Positions 1 through 6,962 of a DNA stretch of 43,995 nt are shown one piece after another. The stretch is from contig JABZIZ010000019.1 in assembly GCA_015258065.1 (NCBI GenBank), forward strand, positions 1-43,995. Direction: 5' to 3'. Position 1 is the first letter of the stretch. Every line of letters starts with the position of its first letter. The stretch is from Lachnospiraceae bacterium (GTDB lineage: Bacteria > Bacillota > Clostridia > Lachnospirales > Lachnospiraceae). Under the pieces are notes generated by a model. The model saw only the letters and a program-made list of their open reading frames with translations. It ran no database searches and was not told where the DNA came from. The position numbers and the translations under genes are program-made.

Positions 1-801
1 TACGGGCTGAAACAGGCAGCACAGGAGAATCACATTGTACTTACGATCGCATCGGCGGGGGATGCGGGAGAGATGGAACGCGTCCTGATGCGAGAAGAGG
101 CGGAGGGGAAGGACGGACTCATCTTCCAGCCTTTTTACGGAGAGGGGGCGGGAATGATTCCTGCGGGTCTGCCTTCGGTACAGGTGGAGAGCAGAGGAGA
201 GAGCGCGAAAGAAGAGGTGCTGCCGGATGCGCACAAAATCGGAGAGGCGGTTGCGAAGGGGATTTTAGAAGACTTTGAGGGAGATTTACGGGGGAAGACC
301 ATCGGTATTTTGCAGGAAAAAAAGGACAGATCCTTTGCTGCAGATTGTGCAGAAGGTTTTGAACGCGGAATCGAAGGCGCAGGCGGGAGCGTGGAATGGA
401 AGGTGGAAAATCTCTACGCGAAAGATGAGCCCCAGGAGCGCCTAAGCGGCCTGGAAGTGGTGGATATTGTGGTCGCCCTGGACAACGACGATCTGGTGTT
501 AGCCGGAGAGTGTGCGCTACAGAAAAATCTGCACGGCGCGATTGTATACGGGGTGGGCAGTTCCACGGAAGCAGCTTACTATCTGGACCGCAACATGGTG
601 CGGCTGCTGGTGGTGCCGGATACGTTTACGATGGGATACCGGGCGCTTACCGTTTTGAACAGCCGGATGAGGGGAGGACTCTTGCAGAGGATTTCTCCCT
701 TCCAAAAAACTGAAACGGTAGAGGTGCCCTTTACGGTTCTGCGAAGGGAACAGCTTTTTTCCAAAAAGAACCAGATGCTGCTCTATGCCATGAACCAGTA
801 G
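1..801 (+). CDS. Type-1 periplasmic-binding-fold protein (5' end outside window)
   Basis: The reading frame is open from base 1, so the gene starts upstream of the window and only its last 266 residues are seen. The alternation of short hydrophobic strands and helices, the segment GKTIGIL near the middle and the VALDNDDLV stretch resemble the second lobe of LacI/RbsB-type sugar-binding proteins. No DNA-binding domain is visible, but the N-terminus is missing, so a LacI-type regulator and a free sensor/binding protein are both possible. It is followed 105 bases later by an MglB-like gene on the same strand, which suggests a role in sensing or binding the hexose handled by the downstream transporter. 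The exact ligand cannot be told. Confidence 0.6.
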   Translation, partial: YGLKQAAQENHIVLTIASAGDAGEMERVLMREEAEGKDGLIFQPFYGEGAGMIPAGLPSVQVESRGESAKEEVLPDAHKIGEAVAKGILEDFEGDLRGKTIGILQEKKDRSFAADCAEGFERGIEGAGGSVEWKVENLYAKDEPQERLSGLEVVDIVVALDNDDLVLAGECALQKNLHGAIVYGVGSSTEAAYYLDRNMVRLLVVPDTFTMGYRALTVLNSRMRGGLLQRISPFQKTETVEVPFTVLRREQLFSKKNQMLLYAMNQ

Positions 802-906
802 GAAGAATGCCGTGAAGTAGCAGGAAGATTCCGGTGTCTAAAATAGGGAAGTTAGCACCGCAGACGGAAATGCATCGGGATTTCGACAGACAGGAAAGGG
901 GGAGAG

Positions 907-2010
907 ATGAAACGGGAGATCAAAAGGCGGCTTCTTTTGGCGCTGCTTAGTATGAGCGGAGTGATCGTTCTAATCTTTTGCGGGGCTGGGAGACAGAAAA
1001 AAGACCCTTTTTTCCATGTCGGAGTGGTGGTCTATGACCGGACGGATACCTTCTTAGGAGGCCTGGTGGATGCGTTCAAGGAGGATCTGGAGCTGCTGGC
1101 AGGGGAAATGGATGTGTCTGTGAAGGTGAAGTATGCGGATTCCTCCCAGCGGAATGAGGACATGATGGTGGAGGAGCTTCTGGATGAAGGGTGCAGCCTC
1201 ATCTGTGTGAATCTGGTAGATCGCGCCGCACCCTCTTCTGTGATCCATGCGGCACAGAGCAGAGAGGTGCCGGTGATTTTTTTTAACAGGGAGCCGGTGG
1301 AGGAGGATCTCAACCGCTGGAACAGGCTGTATTACGTCGGTGCGAATGCGAAGGAATCGGGAGACCTGCAGGGAGAAGAGGCGTGCCGGTACTTAAAAAG
1401 CCATCCGGAGGCAGATCGGAATGGAGACGGCGAGATTGAGTATGTGCTTTTTGAAGGGGAGGCAGGACATCAGGACGCCATTATTCGAACCGATCGCTCC
1501 CTGAAAAAAATCAAAGAGGGGGGAATCAAGCTTCAGGAGCTGAATTTTCAAATTGCGAACTGGAGCAGGACGCAGGCAAAAAGCAGGATGATCCAACTGA
1601 TCAACCGTTTTGGTAATCAAATCGAAATGGTGCTCTGCAACAATGACGATATGGCACTCGGAGTTTCCGACGCTTATGAGCAGATGAACAAGGGAGGGTC
1701 GGACAGACCGCTGATTTATGGTGTGGACGGAACGAAGGAGGGGCTGCAGGCATTGCAGGAAGGCAGGATTTCCGGAACGGTCTATAACGACAAGGAGGCG
1801 CAGGCGCTGGTGATGGCGCAGATGGCGATCGGGATCGAACGGGGGCAGGTGCCGGAGGAATATGAGGTTCCGGAGCTGTCCGGAAAAATCCTTTCTCTTT
1901 CCATGCAGAAGGAGAGGGTGATTCTGCTTCCCTATGCAGCCGTGGAGAAAAGGCGCTCGGATGAGTGGCAAAGAAGGCAGGAACGTCTGGTAAAATGGCT
2001 TGGAAAATAG
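907..2010 (+). CDS. MglB-like galactose/glucose-binding protein, normal segment order
   Basis: Protein of 367 residues in the galactose/glucose-binding protein family. An N-terminal hydrophobic stretch (about residues 9-27) exports or anchors it; a Cys follows at about 25, but the -1 residue is Phe, so the lipobox is poor. The sugar contacts known from E. coli MglB are all present in the usual order: D47 and F49 (TDTF), N127 (FNREP), H188/D190/R194, W219, the NND at 245-247 and D274 (GVD). The calcium loop DRNGDGEIE starts at D170. The protein therefore probably binds glucose or galactose. It lies just before a second MglB-like gene with permuted order. Having two such proteins with only one ATPase and one permease suggests that this one feeds a sensor kinase or is an alternative binding protein; that is inference. 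Confidence 0.85.
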   Translation: MKREIKRRLLLALLSMSGVIVLIFCGAGRQKKDPFFHVGVVVYDRTDTFLGGLVDAFKEDLELLAGEMDVSVKVKYADSSQRNEDMMVEELLDEGCSLICVNLVDRAAPSSVIHAAQSREVPVIFFNREPVEEDLNRWNRLYYVGANAKESGDLQGEEACRYLKSHPEADRNGDGEIEYVLFEGEAGHQDAIIRTDRSLKKIKEGGIKLQELNFQIANWSRTQAKSRMIQLINRFGNQIEMVLCNNDDMALGVSDAYEQMNKGGSDRPLIYGVDGTKEGLQALQEGRISGTVYNDKEAQALVMAQMAIGIERGQVPEEYEVPELSGKILSLSMQKERVILLPYAAVEKRRSDEWQRRQERLVKWLGK

Positions 2011-2177
2011 GCAAAGGGCTCAGAAGGGAGAGAGGTTGAAGCCTTCGGACAGATCTTTGTGCAAAACACACAAAAAATAAAAATATATTTAGGCAATTAG
2101 TACATTCTAAAAGGCGAATCTTAAAAATTTCAATACTTCCAGCAAAATATTCCATAGTATCGCCCCGTTTTTCCCCC

Positions 2178-2183
2178 TATAAT
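2178..2183 (+). promoter_or_regulatory. Candidate -10 element upstream of the mgl genes
   Basis: A perfect TATAAT lies 46 bases before the start codon of the next gene, in an AT-rich gap of about 220 bases. No convincing -35 hexamer is present at 16-18 bases, so an activator may be needed or the match may be chance. Confidence 0.4.
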
Positions 2184-2229
2184 CTGGAATTGTAAATAAG
2201 AACTACCTACTTTAAGGGAGGAAATGAAA

Positions 2230-3570
2230 ATGAAGGCAAAGAAAATCATCAGCATTACGACTGCAGCTCTCTTTGCGGTCGGCATGATGGGTTGCGGGAG
2301 TTCGTCCTCGACGGATAGCGCAGCTTCTACCTCGGCAGCTCCGGCAACGAGTCAGGCAGCTAGTGCGGCTTCTCAGGGACAGGCTGCGGACACAGCTGCA
2401 AGCGGAGAGGTGGCAAACAAGGATAAGCCCCTTGTATGGTTCAACAGACAGCCCTCCAACAGCTCCACCGGAGAACTGGATATGAAGGCTCTGAACTTCA
2501 ACGACAAGACCTACTATGTAGGATTTGATGCAAACCAGGGTGCAGAACTCCAGGGCGAGATGGTCAAAGACTATATCGAAAAGCATGCAAAAGACATCGA
2601 CCGCAATGGGGACGGCATCATCGGCTATGTACTGGCAATCGGCGATATCGGACACAACGATTCCATCGCTCGTACCAGAGGCGTCCGTAAGGCTCTGGGC
2701 ACCGGCGTAGAGAAAGACGGCGCAATCAACGCAGAACCTGCAGGAACCAATACGGACGGCAAGTCCAAGGTGGTACAGGACGGCACCCTGGAAGTAGGCG
2801 GCAAGACCTATAAGGTTCGCGAGCTGGCTTCTCAGGAAATGAAGAACTCCGCAGGAGCTACCTGGGATGCGGCAACGGCAGGAAATGCCATCGGCACCTG
2901 GTCTTCTTCCTTCGGTGATCAGATTGATGTCATCGCTTCCAATAACGACGGAATGGGCATGTCCATGTTCAACGCATGGAGCAAGGACAAGAAGGTTCCG
3001 ACCTTCGGATACGATGCAAACTCTGATGCAGTGGCGGCCATTGCAGAAGGTTACGGCGGCACCATCAGCCAGCATGCGGACGTACAGGCATATCTGACCC
3101 TCAGAGTGCTGAGAAACGCTCTGGACGGCGCTGACATCGACAGCGGCATCGGCACCAAAGACGATGCAGGAAACGTCCTTTCCAGCGATGTATATCGCTA
3201 TGACGAGAAGAGCCGCAGCTACTATGCTTTGAACGTAGCCGTGACCGAAGAGAACTACAAAGACTTCACGGATGCAACCAAGGTCTACGATCCGGTTAGC
3301 AAGCAGTTGGATGCCTCCAAACATCCTTCCAAGAAGGTATGGCTTGACATCTACAACGCGGCAGACAACTTCTTAAGCGCAACCTACCAGCCGCTGCTGC
3401 AGAACTACGACAAGCTGCTCAATCTGGATGTGGAATACATCGGCGGAGACGGACAGACCGAGTCGAACATCACCAACCGCCTCGGAAATCCGAGCCAGTA
3501 TGATGCATTTGCCATCAACATGGTGAAAACAGACAACGCGGCATCCTATACCGCACTGCTGAATCAGTAA
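2230..3570 (+). CDS. mglB: MglB-like galactose/glucose-binding lipoprotein with circularly permuted order
   Basis: Substrate-binding lipoprotein of the hexose importer, 446 residues. I chose ATG 2230 because AGGGAGG (2215-2221) lies 8 bases before it; ATG 2224 would be only 2 bases away. A signal peptide ends in the lipobox MMGC, followed by a Ser/Ala-rich linker to about residue 65. The protein then starts in the middle of the usual fold: N72 (WFNRQP), calcium loop from D124 (DRNGDG), H142/D144/R148, W212, NND at 238-240 and D262 (GYD). The segment normally found at the mature N-terminus comes last: D379 and F381 (AADNF), then AINMV at about 428-432. All sugar-contact residues are thus kept, but in rotated order. 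A linker of roughly 20 residues (about 347-369) joins the old C- and N-termini. mglA and mglC follow, so it is probably the transporter's main binding protein. Confidence 0.85.
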   Translation: MKAKKIISITTAALFAVGMMGCGSSSSTDSAASTSAAPATSQAASAASQGQAADTAASGEVANKDKPLVWFNRQPSNSSTGELDMKALNFNDKTYYVGFDANQGAELQGEMVKDYIEKHAKDIDRNGDGIIGYVLAIGDIGHNDSIARTRGVRKALGTGVEKDGAINAEPAGTNTDGKSKVVQDGTLEVGGKTYKVRELASQEMKNSAGATWDAATAGNAIGTWSSSFGDQIDVIASNNDGMGMSMFNAWSKDKKVPTFGYDANSDAVAAIAEGYGGTISQHADVQAYLTLRVLRNALDGADIDSGIGTKDDAGNVLSSDVYRYDEKSRSYYALNVAVTEENYKDFTDATKVYDPVSKQLDASKHPSKKVWLDIYNAADNFLSATYQPLLQNYDKLLNLDVEYIGGDGQTESNITNRLGNPSQYDAFAINMVKTDNAASYTALLNQ

Positions 3571-3588
3571 GAATTTTGCCTGATGCAG

Positions 3589-3621
3589 GGATTGCCGGAT
3601 TCTTTTCCGGCAATCCTTTTT
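3589..3621 (+). terminator. Intrinsic terminator between mglB and mglA
   Basis: An 11-bp perfect stem (3589-3599 with 3606-3616, GGATTGCCGGA arm) and a 6-base loop are followed by five T residues. It lies 18 bases after the binding-protein stop codon and before mglA. Partial termination here would give much more binding protein than ATPase and permease, a common arrangement in ABC import operons. Confidence 0.8.
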
Positions 3622-3649
3622 GTAACAGAAACAATATGAGGAACAGAAT

Positions 3650-5161
3650 ATGGCAGCAGATCAGAATACAGAATATCTCCTTTCCATCCGGGGGATGTGC
3701 AAGTCCTTCGGTAGGAATCGCGTGCTGGACCACATCAATCTGGATGTAAAGCCGGGCACCATCATGGGATTGATGGGGGAAAACGGCGCCGGAAAATCGA
3801 CCATGATGAAATGTCTTTTCGGTACCTACCAGAGAGACGAGGGACATATTGTTCTGGATGGACGGGAAGTGAATTTCTCCGGTCCCAAAGACGCTTTGGA
3901 AAACGGGATTGCGATGGTGCACCAGGAATTGAATCAGTGCCTGGAAAGAAGCGTCGTCGATAATTTGTTTTTGGGACGCTATCCTTTGACGGCGGTCGGT
4001 GTCGTGGATGAAAACCGCATGAAGAGCGAGGCATCCGAACTTTTCCGGAAACTGAATATGACGGTCAATCTGACACAGCCGATGAAGCAGATGAGTGTGT
4101 CACAGAGGCAGATGTGTGAAATTGCCAAGGCGATTTCCTATCATGCCAAACTGATTGTACTGGATGAGCCCACCTCATCCCTGACGATTCCTGAAGTGGA
4201 AAAGCTGTTCGAAATGATGCGCATGCTGAAGGCGCAGGGCATTTCGCTTATATATATCTCTCACAAAATGGACGAGATCTTTGAAATCTGTGATGAGGTT
4301 TCCGTGCTTAGAGACGGAAAACTTGTCATGACGGAGGGCGTGAAAAATACCGACATGAACCGCTTGATTGCGGCGATGGTCGGCAGATCTCTGGAAAATC
4401 GTTTTCCGCCGGTGGACAACGAGCCGGGAGAAGAGATTTTTTCGATTCGTCACTTGTTCACCAAGTACCAACCGGTGCTGAATGATATTACCTTCGATGT
4501 AAGAAAGGGAGAGATCTTCGGTCTGTATGGGCTGGTTGGCGCAGGCAGAACGGAACTCCTGGAGACCATCTTCGGGATGCGAACCAGAGCGGCGGGACGG
4601 ATTTATTATCAGGATCAGCTGATGAATTTTTCCACGCCCAAAGAGGCCATGGAGCATGGTTTTGCCCTGATCACGGAAGAACGGAAGGCAAACGGACTCT
4701 TCCTGAAGGGGGATCTTACTTTTAACACGACGATTTCCAACCTTCCCCAGTATATGGCAGGCCCGGCACTCAGTCGCGATAAGATGACAAAGGCGACGGC
4801 GGCGGAAATCAAGGTGATGCGCACCAAGTGTTTGGGTCCTTCGGATCTGATCAGCTCTCTCTCCGGCGGGAACCAGCAGAAGGTCATTTTCGGAAAATGG
4901 ATGGAGAGAGATCCGCGGGTGTTCCTGATGGACGAGCCGACCAGAGGCATTGATGTCGGGGCAAAGTATGAAATCTACGAGTTGATCATCAAAATGGCGA
5001 AGCAGGGGAAGACCATCATCGTGGTTTCTTCTGAAATGCCGGAGATCCTGGGAATCACCAACCGCATCGGCGTGATGAGCAACGGCCATCTCTCGGGCAT
5101 CGTCAATACCAAGGAAACCAATCAGGAAGAGCTGTTGAAACTCAGCGCAATGTATCTGTGA
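3650..5161 (+). CDS. mglA: Galactose/methyl-galactoside import ATP-binding protein MglA
   Basis: Cytoplasmic ATPase of the hexose ABC importer, 503 residues, the usual length for this double-domain family. The first nucleotide-binding domain has Walker A GENGAGKS at residues 43-50, a signature-like VSQRQ and the Walker B-type VLDEPTSSL. The second domain has the degenerate Walker A typical of MglA/RbsA (GLVGAGRTEL), LSGGNQQKV and FLMDEPTRGIDVG. The start is supported by TGAGGAA 6 bases before the ATG. It follows mglB after a terminator and is followed directly by mglC, whose ribosome binding site abuts its stop codon. The substrate is inferred from the neighbouring MglB-like proteins. Confidence 0.95.
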   Translation: MAADQNTEYLLSIRGMCKSFGRNRVLDHINLDVKPGTIMGLMGENGAGKSTMMKCLFGTYQRDEGHIVLDGREVNFSGPKDALENGIAMVHQELNQCLERSVVDNLFLGRYPLTAVGVVDENRMKSEASELFRKLNMTVNLTQPMKQMSVSQRQMCEIAKAISYHAKLIVLDEPTSSLTIPEVEKLFEMMRMLKAQGISLIYISHKMDEIFEICDEVSVLRDGKLVMTEGVKNTDMNRLIAAMVGRSLENRFPPVDNEPGEEIFSIRHLFTKYQPVLNDITFDVRKGEIFGLYGLVGAGRTELLETIFGMRTRAAGRIYYQDQLMNFSTPKEAMEHGFALITEERKANGLFLKGDLTFNTTISNLPQYMAGPALSRDKMTKATAAEIKVMRTKCLGPSDLISSLSGGNQQKVIFGKWMERDPRVFLMDEPTRGIDVGAKYEIYELIIKMAKQGKTIIVVSSEMPEILGITNRIGVMSNGHLSGIVNTKETNQEELLKLSAMYL

Positions 5162-5175
5162 TAAAGGAGCATACC

Positions 5176-6825
5176 ATGACGACAAATAACATTCTTACCG
5201 CAGAAGAAGAAATCCGTTTGCGGCAGCCGATTGAGGAGCAGATCGGAGAAATCCAGAAGAAAATCGATGCGCTGCGTGTGGATGGGACCGACCGTATCCT
5301 TTCCCTCCGCAACCATATTTCCCTGGTAAAAGAAGACAAGCTCTATTCCAGGGACGAAGTGGCGAAGATCATTGCGCAGGACAAAGAGGAACTGAAAAAA
5401 GCGGAAGAGATCGAGCAAAAAAACAGGGCGCAGGAGCAGAAGCTGATTGCCGAGGGAGAGGCCTATCTGGCAGCGCACTTCGATCAGGACTATTATTCCA
5501 AGGTGGCCCTCAGCTGCGCACAGGAGAAAGAGGAAGCGGCAAAGAAGTACAACAAAACCCTTGCAGATTTAAAGGCGGAGCATGAGAAGCAGCTGGCGGC
5601 CTGCAAGGATGCGGCGGAGACCAAGGACGAAAATTACGTTTACAAGAATAAGAAATTCGATGCGAAGATGACCTATGATGCGGAGCTGGAGCGGATTAAG
5701 ACCAGAAAGCACGATGCGTTCAGCTACCGTTATCATCTGATTGATCTGCTTCGTCTCTCCAGATTCAGCCTGCCGCAGAAGTTTGCACAGTGGAAAGAGA
5801 ATTATTTCTACACCTTCAACCGCGTGCAGTTTTTGTATCGCAACGGACTGTATCTGGTCATTATCCTGATCTTCATTGCCCTGGGAATCATCACGCCGGC
5901 AGTGAAGCACACGCCTCTTTTTACCTATAACAACATCCTGAACATCTTGCAGCAGGCGTCTCCCCGTATGTTCTTAGCCCTCGGGGTAGCGGGACTGATT
6001 CTTTTAACCGGAACAGACCTTTCCATCGGTCGTATGGTCGGTATGGGCATGGTGACGGCGACGATCATTATGCATCAGGGAAAAAATACGGGCGGCGTCT
6101 TCGGACATATCTTTGATTTCACCGGGATGCCGGTGCTTGGAAGAATCCTTCTGGCGCTCCTTGTCTGCACGGTGTTAACCACCGCTTTTGCGGCGATTGC
6201 AGGCTTCTTTACCGCAAAATTCCGGATGCATCCCTTTATTTCGACCATGTCGAACATGCTGATGATCTTCGGACTGGTCACCTACGCAACCAAAGGGGTT
6301 TCCTTCGGTGCGATCGAGTCTCCCATTCCGACCATGGTCATTCCCAAGGTGAACGGCTTCCCGACCATCATTATATGGGCGGTCGCAGCCATTTTCATCG
6401 TCTGGTTCATCTGGAATAAGACCCGCTTTGGAAAGAACCTTTATGCGGTCGGCGGGAACCCCGAAGCCGCGGCGGCCTCCGGTATCTCTGTCTTCAAGGT
6501 AACCATGAGCGCCTTCATTATGGCGGGCATTCTCTACGGCTTCGGCTCCTGGTTGGAATGTATCCGTATGGTGGGTTCGGGTTCCGCCGCTTACGGACAG
6601 GGCTGGGATATGGACGCGATTGCGGCCTGCGTGGTCGGCGGCGTCTCCTTCACCGGCGGTATCGGTAAAATTTCCGGTGTCGTGGTCGGTGTGCTGATCT
6701 TCACGGCACTGACCTATTCCCTGACGATTCTCGGAATTGATACTAACCTGCAGTTCGTCTTCGAAGGAATCATTATTCTCTCGGCTGTCACTCTGGACTG
6801 CCTGAAGTACATTAAAAAGAACTGA
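5176..6825 (+). CDS. mglC: MglC-type sugar ABC permease with long coiled-coil N-terminal extension
   Basis: Membrane permease of the hexose importer, 549 residues, about 200 more than usual MglC proteins. ATG 5176 is preferred because AAAGGAG lies 6 bases upstream; a GTG at 5158 overlapping mglA has no good site. Residues 1 to about 200 are highly charged (Glu, Lys, Gln), with no membrane segment, and look like cytoplasmic coiled coil. From about residue 215 a BPD_transp_2-type permease begins: many hydrophobic segments, the TGTDLSIGRMVG motif and the GGVSFTGGIGK segment near the C-terminus. The permease part follows the MglC/RbsC pattern well. The role of the extension is unknown; it might bind MglA or a regulator. 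Confidence 0.9.
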   Translation: MTTNNILTAEEEIRLRQPIEEQIGEIQKKIDALRVDGTDRILSLRNHISLVKEDKLYSRDEVAKIIAQDKEELKKAEEIEQKNRAQEQKLIAEGEAYLAAHFDQDYYSKVALSCAQEKEEAAKKYNKTLADLKAEHEKQLAACKDAAETKDENYVYKNKKFDAKMTYDAELERIKTRKHDAFSYRYHLIDLLRLSRFSLPQKFAQWKENYFYTFNRVQFLYRNGLYLVIILIFIALGIITPAVKHTPLFTYNNILNILQQASPRMFLALGVAGLILLTGTDLSIGRMVGMGMVTATIIMHQGKNTGGVFGHIFDFTGMPVLGRILLALLVCTVLTTAFAAIAGFFTAKFRMHPFISTMSNMLMIFGLVTYATKGVSFGAIESPIPTMVIPKVNGFPTIIIWAVAAIFIVWFIWNKTRFGKNLYAVGGNPEAAAASGISVFKVTMSAFIMAGILYGFGSWLECIRMVGSGSAAYGQGWDMDAIAACVVGGVSFTGGIGKISGVVVGVLIFTALTYSLTILGIDTNLQFVFEGIIILSAVTLDCLKYIKKN

Positions 6826-6828
6826 TCA

Positions 6829-6837
6829 TGGTATAAT
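6829..6837 (+). promoter_or_regulatory. Extended -10 promoter element before recD2
   Basis: TGGTATAAT fits the extended -10 form (TG, one base, then TATAAT). It sits just after the mglC stop codon and about 125 bases before the recD2 start. No clear -35 box is seen, which extended -10 promoters can do without. Confidence 0.5.
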
Positions 6838-6871
6838 GGGATAATGTACGGGCTGCACGCAATCCCGTATG

Positions 6872-6923
6872 AGGTGTCAAAAAGGGAAGGGATTCCGATG
6901 GAATTCTTGATCTTTTGACACCT
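6872..6923 (+). promoter_or_regulatory. Large inverted repeat between mglC and recD2
   Basis: An 11-bp perfect inverted repeat (AGGTGTCAAAA at 6872-6882 with TTTTGACACCT at 6913-6923) encloses a second, imperfect dyad (GATTCC/GGAATT). No T-run follows on the plus strand. It could end mglC transcription, shape the recD2 leader or be a protein-binding site. Confidence 0.5.
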
Positions 6924-6962
6924 GCGTCCTTTCATTACAGCAATAGGAATGTAATCACATCC

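Noticed and set aside
2212..3324. 370-codon open frame on the minus strand opposite the permuted MglB gene
   Set aside because: It is antisense to a gene whose motifs and signal peptide are clear, and its Cys/Val/Ile-rich translation has no recognisable fold pattern.
6915..6962. RecD2 start at TTG 6915
   Set aside because: It lies inside an inverted repeat without a ribosome binding site, and the added residues match nothing in the family.
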